Numbered from the stretch's first letter, positions 15,762 through 27,118 are shown. The stretch: DNA of 32,892 nucleotides from Candidatus Accumulibacter adjunctus (GCA_000585015.1 JFAX01000008.1:78897-111788), one strand, 5' to 3'. The notes: generated by a model not told the origin, from the sequence alone. Made by a program: numbers and translations.

Positions 15762-16922
15762 TTGGCACCCCAGTTCCTGTCCGGCAACCGCCTGCGGCTG
15801 CTCAACAGCGGCGGCGAGTATTTCCCGGCGCTGCTGGCAGCGATCGGCGCGGCGGAGCGCGAGGTGCATCTCGAGAGCTACATCTTCGAGGATGACGAAA
15901 CCGGGCAAGCCGTTGCCGCCGCGCTGGCGGCGGCCGCGCGCCGCGGCGTCGTCGTGCGCGTTCTCGTCGACGGCTTCGGCGCACCCGAGTTCGCCACGCG
16001 ACAGCAACCGTACCTGCATGCTGCCGGCGTGCAGGCGCTGGTCTACCGGCCGGAGATTGCACGTTTCCACCTGCGACGCCATCGGCTGCGACGGCTGCAC
16101 CGCAAGCTCGCCCTGATCGATGGCCGGGTCGCTTTCGTCGGTGGCATCAACGTCATCGACGACTTCAACTCGCCCCATCGTTCCTCGCCGCGCTACGATT
16201 ACGCGGTGTGCGTCGAAGGCCCCCTGCTGGTGCCGATCCAGCGGGCGCTCCATCGTCTGTGGGAACTGGTGCTCTGGGCCCGGCTCAATCGCCGCTACCG
16301 CCTGGCGAGATTGGTCGAAGCAAGCGCCGCGGCGTGCGGCGAGCAGACGGCCGCCTTTCTGGTGCGCGACAACCTGCGCCATCGCCGCGACATCGAGCGC
16401 GCCTATCTCGAAGCGATCGGCGCCGCACGCGATGAGATCATCCTGGCCAACGCCTATTTCCTGCCCGGCCGGCGTTTCCGGCGGGCGCTGCGGGCTGCCG
16501 CCGGCAGGGGCGTCCGCGTGACGATCCTGCTGCAGGGTCTGGTCGAGTATCGCCTGCTGCACTACGCGACGCAGGCACTCTACGGCAACCTGCTCGCCGC
16601 CGGAATCCGGATCTTCGAGTACCAGCGCAGCTTCCTGCACGCCAAGGTGGCGGTCATCGACCGCCATTGGGCGACGGTCGGTTCGTCGAACATCGATCCC
16701 TTCAGTCTCCTGCTGGCGAGGGAGGCGAACGTCGTCGTCCTCGACCGGAGCTTTGCCGATGAACTGCGGCAGAGCCTGGCGGCAGCCATGCGCGATGGCG
16801 CACGGGAGCTGTCGGCTGGCAGCTGGCAACGTCAGCCGTGGTACTCGCGCCTGCTGCGTCGCGCCAGTTACGGCTTGCTGCGCATCTTCGTCGGCATCAG
16901 CGGCTACGGCGGCAGGCGGTGA
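15762..16922 (+). CDS. clsB: Cardiolipin synthase, ClsB-like phospholipase D family
   Basis: Membrane-associated enzyme of 386 residues joining phosphatidyl groups to form cardiolipin. It has two HKD motifs: HRKLALIDGRVAFVGGINV at about residues 112-130, and HAKVAVIDRHWATVGSSNIDPFS near 293-313. N-terminal ESYIFEDDETGQAVAAAL and ILANAYFLPGRRFRRAL in the middle are further ClsB-type landmarks. ClsB of E. coli is slightly longer (413). The start must be the TTG at 15762 or later, because an in-frame stop lies at 15747-15749 and no earlier ATG or GTG is available. The ribosome binding site is poor. The last 19 bases overlap the convergent gluQ gene. Confidence 0.9.
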   Translation: MAPQFLSGNRLRLLNSGGEYFPALLAAIGAAEREVHLESYIFEDDETGQAVAAALAAAARRGVVVRVLVDGFGAPEFATRQQPYLHAAGVQALVYRPEIARFHLRRHRLRRLHRKLALIDGRVAFVGGINVIDDFNSPHRSSPRYDYAVCVEGPLLVPIQRALHRLWELVLWARLNRRYRLARLVEASAAACGEQTAAFLVRDNLRHRRDIERAYLEAIGAARDEIILANAYFLPGRRFRRALRAAAGRGVRVTILLQGLVEYRLLHYATQALYGNLLAAGIRIFEYQRSFLHAKVAVIDRHWATVGSSNIDPFSLLLAREANVVVLDRSFADELRQSLAAAMRDGARELSAGSWQRQPWYSRLLRRASYGLLRIFVGISGYGGRR

Positions 16923-17851
16923 CCAAGGGTGGCGCTGCGTCGTGCCGGTACGCGAGTGATCGACCAGTTGGCGATGGCCCAGCGCCAGAACTCGGGCAGC
17001 GGCGCATGGCGCAGGTCGGCCGGTACGACATGGCCGAGAAACTCCAGTGCCGCCGCCAGCAGCGGGCTGCCGATGGTGGCGTCGATGGCTTGGGCGCGGG
17101 TCTGCTTCGAAAGCTTCTCACCGGCGGCGTTGCTCACCAGTGGCAGGTGCGCGTAAGTGGGGACGGGCAGCCGCAGGCGCCGCGCGAGCCAGATCTGGCG
17201 AGGCGTCGAGTCCAGCAGGTCGGCGCCACGGACGACCGAGTTCACTCCCTGCGCCGCGTCATCCACCATTACGGCAAGTTGGTAGGCGAACTCTCCGTCG
17301 GCTCGCAGCAGGACGAAATCGCCGACGGCGGCGGCCACATCCTGCCGCTGCGTTCCCTGCACGCGATCGTCGAAAACGATCTCCTCGTCTGGCGCGAGCA
17401 TGCGCCAGGAGCGTGCGTCGCGCCCGTGCGGCAGGCCGGAACGGCAGGTGCCAGGGTATACCGGGGCACCATCGACCCCCACTGCCGGTGCGCGGGCGGC
17501 AATCTCGCGCCGCGAGCAGGCGCAGGGGTAGATGTCGCCGTTGTCGCGCAGCTGGCTCAACGCGGCGCGATAGGCATCACGGCGTCGGCTTTGGTAGAGG
17601 ATCTCGCCATCCCACTCGAAGGCGAGTCCGGCGAGCGTGCGCAGGATGGCGTCGGCGGCACCGGGAGCGGTTCGTTGCCGGTCGATGTCCTCGATGCGCA
17701 GCAACCAGTTGCCAGCGCTCGCACGCGCATCGAGATAGCTGCCGACGGCCGCGACGAGCGAGCCGAAGTGCAGCGGGCCCGTCGGCGAAGGGGCAAAGCG
17801 GCCACAGCGGGCAGCCGGGTGCCTGCCCGGTGATTCGGCATTGCGGCTCAT
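16904..17851 (-). CDS. gluQ: Glutamyl-Q tRNA(Asp) synthetase
   Basis: Cytoplasmic enzyme of 315 residues that activates glutamate and attaches it to queuosine at the wobble position of tRNA(Asp). It is a shortened GluRS catalytic domain without the anticodon-binding domain. It starts GRFAPSPTGPLHFGSLVAAVGSYLDA, with HFGS as the HIGH motif. RIEDIDRQRTAPGAADAIL follows, then a zinc site built from CACSRRE and the later YPGTC. Next come VVRGADLLDSTPRQIWL, YAHLPLV and a KMSKS-like KLSKQ. The chosen start is the ATG at 17851; the ribosome binding site is weak. The same frame stays open far upstream opposite argB, but that is a shadow. It is divergent from argB, 126 bp apart. Confidence 0.94.
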   Translation of the reverse strand: MSRNAESPGRHPAARCGRFAPSPTGPLHFGSLVAAVGSYLDARASAGNWLLRIEDIDRQRTAPGAADAILRTLAGLAFEWDGEILYQSRRRDAYRAALSQLRDNGDIYPCACSRREIAARAPAVGVDGAPVYPGTCRSGLPHGRDARSWRMLAPDEEIVFDDRVQGTQRQDVAAAVGDFVLLRADGEFAYQLAVMVDDAAQGVNSVVRGADLLDSTPRQIWLARRLRLPVPTYAHLPLVSNAAGEKLSKQTRAQAIDATIGSPLLAAALEFLGHVVPADLRHAPLPEFWRWAIANWSITRVPARRSATLGHRLPP

Positions 17852-17921
17852 CGCCGCCTGTCCATGGTCGACGCCGCGCGCCCGGCGGGCCGCCCCGGTG
17901 CGTTCTCCGCCGTGCGGAGCC

Positions 17922-18865
<944 letters not shown>

Positions 18866-18887
18866 GCGGGAGACCGCGCTGAACGCG

Positions 18888-19598
18888 GTGTCGCCGGTGT
18901 GGCTGTTCGATCTCGACAACACGCTGCACGATGCCACGCCGTACATCTTTCCGCACATCAACCGTGCGATGGCGGCCTACATCCGCCACCAGCTCGGTGT
19001 CGATGAAGTCGCGGCGACAAGCCTTCGACTCGAATACTGGCAGCGCTACGGCGCGACGCTGCTGGGCCTGATGCGCCATCACGGCATCGACCCGCATCAT
19101 TTTCTTCACCACACGCACGATTTGCCCGACCTGGAGCGGATGCTGGTCTTCGAGCGCGGGCTGAACGCGATGCTGCGTCGCCTGCCCGGGCGCAAGATCC
19201 TCTTCTCGAACGCGCCGCTGGCCTACAGCGAAGCGGTTCTCGAACTGGTCGGGGTGCGCCAGCGCTTCGCAGCGCTTTACTCGGTGGAGCGGCTCCGCTT
19301 CCAGCCAAAGCCAGCGGTCGGCGGTTTCCGCCATCTGCTGCGCAGCGAGCGGTTGTCGCCGCAGCACTGCATCATGGTCGAGGATTCGCTGGTGAACCTG
19401 AAGACGGCGAAACATCTCGGGATGAAGACTGTCTGGATCCATTGCGGCACACGCCAGCCGCCGTGGCTCGACCTGCGGTTGCGCTCGGTGCTCGATCTGC
19501 CGCGGTATTGGCACCGCCTGCAGTTGCCGCAGTCCGGCTCGCGGTCGTGCTCCCGGACCAGAAGGCGGCACCCTGGTGGCACGGTTGGAGCGCCATGA
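18888..19598 (+). CDS. HAD-family pyrimidine 5'-nucleotidase-like hydrolase
   Basis: Cytoplasmic haloacid-dehalogenase-type phosphatase of 236 residues, closest in layout to the Sdt1/Phm8 pyrimidine 5'-nucleotidase group. The nucleophile motif FDLDNTLHD is at about residues 7-15. Motif II is ILFSNAP, the motif III lysine is in QPKP, and motif IV is CIMVEDSLVNLKTAKHLGMKTVWI. A helical cap with the HHFLHHTHDLPDLERML segment lies between. The start is the GTG at 18888 with GGGAG some distance upstream. The C-terminal ~30 residues (rich in Arg and Ser) are low-complexity and may be dispensable. The stop overlaps the ATG of the next gene as ATGA, so translation of the two is probably coupled. Confidence 0.85.
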   Translation: MSPVWLFDLDNTLHDATPYIFPHINRAMAAYIRHQLGVDEVAATSLRLEYWQRYGATLLGLMRHHGIDPHHFLHHTHDLPDLERMLVFERGLNAMLRRLPGRKILFSNAPLAYSEAVLELVGVRQRFAALYSVERLRFQPKPAVGGFRHLLRSERLSPQHCIMVEDSLVNLKTAKHLGMKTVWIHCGTRQPPWLDLRLRSVLDLPRYWHRLQLPQSGSRSCSRTRRRHPGGTVGAP

Positions 19599-22500
19599 GG
19601 AAGTCGGACTCACTCGCAGAACAGTTGCTGGAATACCGCGCCATCCTCGATCATTCGGGGGTGGCCGTGGTGTGCATCCGCAACCGTCTGGTCTATCGTT
19701 GCAACCCGCGCGCCGAAGAACTCTTCGGCTGGCTGCCGGGGACTCTGGTGGGGCAGCCCGATCTCGTCTTTTTTCCTGACAGCGAGGCCTGCGACGACCT
19801 GCGGCGACGGGCACGATCGCCCTTGCGCGTTGGCCAGGTGCTCGATCTGGCGACCAACATGATGCGTCGTGATGGCCGCATCTTCGTCGCCCATCTGGTG
19901 GCCCGGGCCATCGATCCGGCGGCACCCCGCAACGGCACGGTCTGGATCGTGCGCGACATCTCGGACGAGGTCCGCGCCCGTGCCCTGAACGACAGCCTGT
20001 TGCGCGAACAGACGCTGATTTTCGAGCGGGCGCCGATCGGGATCGCCTTCATTCGCGAGCGCATCATTCAACGCTGCAATCCGGCGCTCGAGAGGATGTT
20101 CGGCTACGCGCCGGGCTACCTGCCGGGACGCTGCACGCGCCTGCTTTTCGCCAGTGAGGAGGCCTGGCGCGCGAAGGGCGAGGAGACCCGCAGGCTCATC
20201 GAGGCAAGCGGGCGCTACGTCGGTGAAGTGGAGTACCGGCGCGCTGACGGCGCGCCGCTCTGGTGCCAGGTCACCGGCAGTCTGCTCAATCCGCAGCGAC
20301 GCGAGGAGGGGTTCGTCTGGCTGTTCGAGGACGTCACCGAGAAGCGGCACGCCAGCCGTGCCATGGATGCCTTGCTGCGCGAGCAGGCCGTGATCTTCGA
20401 ACGTGCGCCGGTCGGCATCGCGTTCCTGCGTGATCGGATCATCCAGCGCTGCAATCCGAGCTTCGAGAAAATGTTCGGCTATCCGCCCGGGACCTTGCCC
20501 GGCCAGTCCACCCGCATCGTTTTTGCCACCGAGCAGCAGTGGCTCGAGGCCGGCGAACGCGCACATGCGGTGATCGATGCCGTCGGGCGCTACAGCGCCG
20601 AACTGGAATACCGCAAGGCTGACGGCACGCCGATCTGGTGCCAGGTCACGGGGAGTCGCTTCAACCCGGACAACCCGGACGAGGGCCTGGTCTGGCTGTT
20701 TGAAGATGTGACGGCGCGGCGCGCTGCCGAAGAGGCGCTGGTCGACAGCCTGTGGGAGCAGCAACTGATCTTCGACAATGCGATGATCGGCATCTCCTAC
20801 CAGCGGCAGCAGACCATCCTGCGCTGCAATCGCCGCTGCGAGGAGATCTTCGGTTACCCTCCGGGTGGACTGAAGGGACAATCGGCGCGCATTCTCTTTG
20901 CCAGCGACGAGGCGTGGGAGGCGGACGGGCGGCTGATCTACGACCATCATCCGGAAAGGGAGACCTTCGTCGGCGAGTTCGTCTATTGTCGGCGCGATCG
21001 ACAGCCAATCCGCGTACGGGCGATCGGGCGCACCATCGGCGAAGATGAGAAGGCAGGGACGTGGATCTGGACCTACGAGGATGTCACGGCGCAACGGGCG
21101 GCTGAGGAGCAGCTGCGGCAGAGCCATCTCGAACTCGAGCAGCGGGTCGGCGAGCGGACCCGAGAGCTGTCGCGGCAACTCCATTTCATGCGTCGGTTGA
21201 TCGAAGCGATTCCCGGCCCGGTGTACTACAAGAATCGCGAGGGGCGCTACCTGGGTTGCAATCAGGCGTTCCTGGCAATGATTGGCAGATCGCGCGACGA
21301 GGTCGTGGGCGCGACCGTCCACGACCTCGCGCCGCCCGAACTCGCCGATCGCTATCGGGCTGCAGACGAAGAACTGCTCGCGCGTGGCGGTTCCCAGGTT
21401 CATGAGGCCAAGGTGCTGCATGCCGACGGTGCCTGGCGCGATGTCGTCTTCCACAAGGCGACCTACGGCAACGCCGACGAGCCCGGTAGCGGTGTGGTCG
21501 GAGTGATGCTCGACATCACCGAGCGCAAGCGGATGGAGGCACGGCTGCAACAGGCTGCCACCGTGTTTGACAGCAGTGCCGAGGGCATTACGATCACCGC
21601 CCCCGACGGCCGCATCATTGCTGTCAACCGGGCGTTTTCCGAGATCACTGGCTACAGCGAGGAGGAGGTCATTGGCCGCAACCCGCGTATCCTGCAGTCG
21701 GGTCGCCAGGATCGGGGTCTCTATCAGCAGATGTGGCAGACGCTGACCGCTTGCGGGCACTGGCAAGGCGAGCTGTGGAACCGGCGCAAGGACGGAAAGA
21801 CCTTCCTCGAATCGCTGACGATCAGCGCGGTGAAGGACAGCGAGGGCAGCCTGACCCATTACGTCGGCGTCTTCTCGGACATCACCGAGTTGCGCCGGGC
21901 GCACGATCAACTGGCGCATCAGGCACACCACGATCCGCTCACCGGCCTGCCGAACCGCCTGTTGCTCGGGGATCGCTTGCACAAGGCCCTGCAGCGGGCG
22001 CAACGCGATGGCAGCGAACTGGCGGTCCTCTTCATCGATCTCGACCGCTTCAAGATCATCAACGACACGCTCGGCCATCAGGCCGGCGATCGGGTCCTCT
22101 GCGAGGTCGCGCGACGACTGAGCAGATTGATGCGGGAATCCGATACCGTCGGCCGCCTTGGGGGTGACGAATTCCTGATCATCGTCGAGCGGATCGTCGA
22201 GCCGGGAGCAGCCTCGCTGGTCGCCGAGAAGATCCTCGTCGTGCTGCAGGACGCTCCGGTGACGGTCGGGCAGGAGTTCTTTGTCGGCGCAAGTATCGGT
22301 ATCAGCGTTTTCCCCCAGGATGGAAACGATGTCGAAACGCTGATGAAGAATGCCGACGTGGCGATGTACCGGGCCAAGGAACGCGGCCGGAATACGTACG
22401 ACTTCTTCACCAAGGCGCTGGCCGGATCGTCGCTCGAACGTCTGCAGATGGAGACCGACCTGCGCCGTGCCATCGAGCGGGGCGATCTGCGCGTCTACCT

Positions 22501-23203
22501 GCAGCCGCAGTTCTCCCTGCACGATGGCCGGCTGTTGGGAGCCGAGGCTCTGGTGCGCTGGTCGCGACCGGCGCACGGGCTGGTGATGCCCGGCGAGTTC
22601 ATCAGGTTGGCCGAGGAGTCGGGTCTGATCGTGGCGATCGGCGAATGGGTCCTGCTGACGGCGGCACGCCACTGGGCGGACTGGCTTGCCGCCGGGCTTG
22701 CTCCCGGCGTGCTGTCGATCAACGTCTCCGGCGTCGAGTTCAGCCGCGGTGGCATCGAGCAGACGGCGCGCAAGGCGATCGCCACTTCCGGGTTGGCAGC
22801 GAGCTGCATCGAGCTGGAGATCACCGAGAGTGCCATCATGAGCCATGCCGAAGGCAGCGTGCAGGTGCTCGACAACCTGCGGGCGATGGGCATCAGCCTG
22901 GTCATCGACGATTTCGGCACCGGCTATTCCTCGCTGGCGTATCTCAAGCGGCTGCCGATCAACAAGCTGAAGATCGATCAGAGCTTCGTGCGCGGCTTGC
23001 CGGCCGACGTCGAGGACTGCGCGATCACGAGGGCGGTGATCGCGCTGGCGCACAGCCTGCAGCTGACGGTCATCGCCGAGGGGGTCGAGTCGGACTTGCA
23101 GCGCGATTTCCTGGCCGACGCAGGCTGCGACGAGATGCAGGGCTACCTGTGCGGACGGCCACTGCCGATCGACGAATACCGCCAACGCTTCCTTGACCAT
23201 TGA
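19595..23203 (+). CDS. PAS(x6)-GGDEF-EAL cyclic-di-GMP signalling protein
   Basis: Large cytoplasmic regulator of 1202 residues with no membrane segment. Four related PAS modules come first, with their RCN motif at residues 35, 160, 285 and 410. A short coiled coil (EQRVGERTRELSRQL, about 515-530) follows, then two further PAS domains (about 531-650 and 650-765). The GGDEF domain has an intact GGDEF at 856-860 and an RESD inhibitory site five residues before it. The EAL domain has EAL at 984-986, SINVSGVEF, LEITESAIM, VIDDFGTGYSSLAYLKRLP and VIAEGVES, so it looks catalytically competent. The protein could both make and degrade c-di-GMP. The ligand or redox input is unknown. The ATG at 19595 has GGAG upstream and overlaps the stop of the HAD gene. 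Confidence 0.95.
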   Translation: MRKSDSLAEQLLEYRAILDHSGVAVVCIRNRLVYRCNPRAEELFGWLPGTLVGQPDLVFFPDSEACDDLRRRARSPLRVGQVLDLATNMMRRDGRIFVAHLVARAIDPAAPRNGTVWIVRDISDEVRARALNDSLLREQTLIFERAPIGIAFIRERIIQRCNPALERMFGYAPGYLPGRCTRLLFASEEAWRAKGEETRRLIEASGRYVGEVEYRRADGAPLWCQVTGSLLNPQRREEGFVWLFEDVTEKRHASRAMDALLREQAVIFERAPVGIAFLRDRIIQRCNPSFEKMFGYPPGTLPGQSTRIVFATEQQWLEAGERAHAVIDAVGRYSAELEYRKADGTPIWCQVTGSRFNPDNPDEGLVWLFEDVTARRAAEEALVDSLWEQQLIFDNAMIGISYQRQQTILRCNRRCEEIFGYPPGGLKGQSARILFASDEAWEADGRLIYDHHPERETFVGEFVYCRRDRQPIRVRAIGRTIGEDEKAGTWIWTYEDVTAQRAAEEQLRQSHLELEQRVGERTRELSRQLHFMRRLIEAIPGPVYYKNREGRYLGCNQAFLAMIGRSRDEVVGATVHDLAPPELADRYRAADEELLARGGSQVHEAKVLHADGAWRDVVFHKATYGNADEPGSGVVGVMLDITERKRMEARLQQAATVFDSSAEGITITAPDGRIIAVNRAFSEITGYSEEEVIGRNPRILQSGRQDRGLYQQMWQTLTACGHWQGELWNRRKDGKTFLESLTISAVKDSEGSLTHYVGVFSDITELRRAHDQLAHQAHHDPLTGLPNRLLLGDRLHKALQRAQRDGSELAVLFIDLDRFKIINDTLGHQAGDRVLCEVARRLSRLMRESDTVGRLGGDEFLIIVERIVEPGAASLVAEKILVVLQDAPVTVGQEFFVGASIGISVFPQDGNDVETLMKNADVAMYRAKERGRNTYDFFTKALAGSSLERLQMETDLRRAIERGDLRVYLQPQFSLHDGRLLGAEALVRWSRPAHGLVMPGEFIRLAEESGLIVAIGEWVLLTAARHWADWLAAGLAPGVLSINVSGVEFSRGGIEQTARKAIATSGLAASCIELEITESAIMSHAEGSVQVLDNLRAMGISLVIDDFGTGYSSLAYLKRLPINKLKIDQSFVRGLPADVEDCAITRAVIALAHSLQLTVIAEGVESDLQRDFLADAGCDEMQGYLCGRPLPIDEYRQRFLDH

Positions 23204-23220
23204 GCCGACAAGTTCACACG

Positions 23221-25348
<2,128 letters not shown>

Positions 25349-25378
25349 TCGACGTGCCGCGGGAACTGTTCGGGGCCC

Positions 25379-25498
25379 GCAGCACTCCATGACAGCAGAT
25401 GGCGCTGCCGTCTCCCGCTTCACCTCCCTGAGCGGGTGCCTTATTCCCTTAAGGCATGTCCTGCCCCCGGCTCCCCCCTTTGCCGGGGGTTTTTTTTT
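25379..25498 (+). ncRNA. Candidate small regulatory RNA with C/U-rich loops, convergent with engB
   Basis: Four hairpins follow each other on the plus strand. First, GCAGC/GCTGC with inner CCAT/ATGG (25379-25408). Second, CCCGCT/AGCGGG (25414-25436) with loop TCACCTCCCTG. Third, TGCCTTA/TAAGGCA (25437-25456) with loop TTCCCT. Fourth, CCCCCGGC/GCCGGGGG (25464-25489) with loop TCCCCCCTTT and nine T's after it, a textbook intrinsic terminator. No protein frame explains the terminator on this strand, because hemB and engB are both encoded on the other. Exposed CCUCC/CCCUU loops could pair with ribosome binding sites. The position beside engB with cytochrome c4 beyond matches the ErsA/Spot 42 locus of gammaproteobacteria. 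The transcript is inferred and its 5' end unknown. Confidence 0.55.
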
Positions 25499-26204
25499 GT
25501 TGCTGGCCGGCGTTGGTCGCGCTGCGTGCGCTCCAGCCGATCGCCGCGCGCTTCTTGCGCGCGCTGCTCGCGCCAGGCGAGCTGGCGGGCGATGCTGCCG
25601 CTTCCTGGGCGCGCATGCCGACCCAGCCGCCGAGAACGGCCTCGGCTTGCCCGATGCCCAACCTCCTCAGGCTCGAGAAGAACTGCCACGTACAGCGGCC
25701 GCCGGTGGTCGCCAGTACCGTGGCGACCTCGCGCGCCGCGAGATCCTGCTGCTGCCGGGTCAGCTTGTCCGCCTTCGACAACAGGACATGTATTGGTTTG
25801 CCCGTTGGAGCAAACCAGCCGAGCATCTGCAGGTCGAGCTCGGTCAGCGGGTGGCGGCTGTCCATGATCAGGACGAGGCCGCAGAGCGCCTCGCGGTAGC
25901 GCAGATAGGGCGCCAGCAGACCCTCCCACTGGGAACGGATCTCTTCCGGTGCCTTGGCATAGCCATAGCCGGGCAGGTCCACGAGATACTTGCCGGCTGC
26001 TATCCGGAAATAGTTGAGATGCTGGGTCCGTCCGGGTGTGCGCGAGACGAAGGCGAGACGCGTGTGGTTGGCGAGGGCGTTGATCGCCGATGACTTGCCG
26101 GAGTTCGAACGGCCGGCAAACGCGATTTCGGCTTGCGAATCGCCCGGCAGATCCTGCAGTCGGGCCACCGTCGTCTGGAAGACTGCCTTCTGAAAGAGGG
26201 GCAT
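25449..26204 (-). CDS. engB: Ribosome-biogenesis GTPase EngB (YsxC/YihA)
   Basis: GTPase needed for large-subunit ribosome assembly, 251 residues. The G motifs are all present: G1 GRSNSGKSS (about 31-39), G2 in [14 protein letters not shown]3 [14 protein letters not shown]4 LLSKADKL and G5 FSS. Typical EngB proteins end at about 195-215 residues. Here the fold seems complete at VLGGWVG (about 196), and a tail of about 55 residues rich in Ala, Ser, Arg and Lys follows. The last 16 or so tail codons lie opposite the candidate sRNA and its terminator, and the stop codon is inside its third hairpin. The ATG at 26204 is fixed by the conserved [14 protein letters not shown]; no Shine-Dalgarno is visible. 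It is divergent from the cytochrome c4 gene. Confidence 0.95.
   Translation of the reverse strand: MPLFQKAVFQTTVARLQDLPGDSQAEIAFAGRSNSGKSSAINALANHTRLAFVSRTPGRTQHLNYFRIAAGKYLVDLPGYGYAKAPEEIRSQWEGLLAPYLRYREALCGLVLIMDSRHPLTELDLQMLGWFAPTGKPIHVLLSKADKLTRQQQDLAAREVATVLATTGGRCTWQFFSSLRRLGIGQAEAVLGGWVGMRAQEAAASPASSPGASSARKKRAAIGWSARSATNAGQQQKKTPGKGGSRGQDMP
25464..25498 (+). terminator. Intrinsic terminator of the candidate sRNA
   Basis: A perfect 8-bp GC stem (25464-25471 with 25482-25489), a ten-base loop and a run of nine T's (25490-25498). The orientation is plus only: on the minus strand the stem is preceded by A's and followed by no T's, so it does not serve engB. The terminator overlaps the last codons of engB, whose C-terminal QQQKK is read from its complement. 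Confidence 0.85.
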
Positions 26205-26282
26205 GGAGGAACCCGATGGGAGGTGGGAGGATGGGGGGTGCCAAGGTGGCGCGGGCGGGAGGAGCGCGTCGCGCTGCCAAAC

Positions 26283-26293
26283 TGATATAGAAT
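26283..26293 (+). promoter_or_regulatory. Extended -10 promoter of the cytochrome c4 gene
   Basis: TGATATAGAAT matches an extended -10 element (TG, one base, TATAGA) or, shifted by two, TAGAAT. It lies about 64 bp before the cytochrome c4 ATG, giving a leader of roughly 60 bases. No good -35 is seen, which fits the extended -10 type. Confidence 0.5.
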
Positions 26294-26356
26294 ACCAGCT
26301 TGTTGCCCGGCTTCGCAGGCCTCAGCTCAGTCATCGTTGTCATTGGGAGTTTGGAC

Positions 26357-26992
26357 ATGATTCGTACCACGGCACTAGCGGTTCTCCTGGCCGCCAGTCT
26401 CCCCGTCCTCGCCGCCGAACAGGCGAAGGCAAAGCCCGACCTGGCCAAGGCCAAGGAAATCGCCGAGGGGGTCTGTGTGGCCTGCCATGGTGCCGACGGC
26501 AACAGTCCGGCGGCGGCCAATCCCATCATCGCCGGTCAGCTTCCCGAGTATCTCTACAAGCAGCTGAGCAACTTCAAGTCGATCGATGGCAAGCCGCCGG
26601 TACGCAACAATGCGATCATGGGCGGCATGGTTGCGGCGCTGTCGGATGACGACATGCGCGCCCTCGCGCTGTATTTCGCACAGCAGAAGATCAAGCCCTC
26701 GGTGGCCAAGGACGAGAAGCTCCTGGTGGAGGGCAAGTCCCTCTGGCGTATGGGAGATTTTTCGAAGGGCGTGCCGGCGTGTGCCGGTTGCCACGGTCCG
26801 GCGGGCGCCGGTCTGCCGAGCCAGTATCCGCGCCTCGCGGGTCAGTACGCCGAGTATACCGCAGGCCAGTTGAAGAGCTTCCGGAGTCACGAGCGGGCCA
26901 ACGATTCGGAGAAGATGATGCGGGTCATCGCCGGCAAGCTTTCCGATCACCAGATCAACGCGGTTGCCGAGTACGCTGCAGGTCTGCGCTAG
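26357..26992 (+). CDS. Dihaem cytochrome c4
   Basis: Periplasmic electron carrier of 211 residues, the usual cytochrome c4 size, carrying electrons to terminal oxidases. A signal peptide (MIRTTALAVLLAASLPVLAAEQ) is followed by two homologous haem domains. The first has CVACHGADGNSP, GQLPEYLYKQLSNFKS and the distal region NAIMGGMVAALSDDDM. The second has CAGCHGPAGAG, YPRLAGQYAEYTAGQLKSFRS and SEKMMRVIAGKLSDHQI. GGGAG is seven bases before the ATG at 26357. A good terminator follows the stop. Proximity to engB is shared with Pseudomonas, where the c4 gene also neighbours engB. It is probably an electron acceptor of the bc1 complex encoded at the end of the window. Confidence 0.94.
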   Translation: MIRTTALAVLLAASLPVLAAEQAKAKPDLAKAKEIAEGVCVACHGADGNSPAAANPIIAGQLPEYLYKQLSNFKSIDGKPPVRNNAIMGGMVAALSDDDMRALALYFAQQKIKPSVAKDEKLLVEGKSLWRMGDFSKGVPACAGCHGPAGAGLPSQYPRLAGQYAEYTAGQLKSFRSHERANDSEKMMRVIAGKLSDHQINAVAEYAAGLR

Positions 26993-27015
26993 ACCTCTGG
27001 CGGCCGGCTGGTGCC

Positions 27016-27052
27016 GGCGGTTGCCGGTCACGGTGCAACCGCCAGCCCTTTT
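27016..27052 (+). terminator. Intrinsic terminator after cytochrome c4
   Basis: GGCGGTTGC (27016-27024) and GCAACCGCC (27035-27043) form a perfect 9-bp stem with a ten-base loop, and TTTT follows five bases later. It lies 24 bp after the c4 stop and separates it from the CBS-domain gene. Confidence 0.65.
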
Positions 27053-27118
27053 CGCACCCCTCGGAGCGCGCGTCGGACGTCTCACAGCGGGTGCCTCACG
27101 GACCAGAAAGGACGCTTC

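Noticed and set aside
19610-23200. Very long open frame antisense to the PAS-GGDEF-EAL gene (about 1196 codons)
   Set aside because: It is the mirror of codon bias in a high-GC gene. The plus-strand frame has all PAS, GGDEF and EAL motifs, while the antisense product shows no domain and no ribosome binding site.
25464-25498. Terminator serving engB
   Set aside because: The T-run is on the plus strand only, after the stem. On the minus strand, where engB is transcribed, there is no T-run downstream of the stem.
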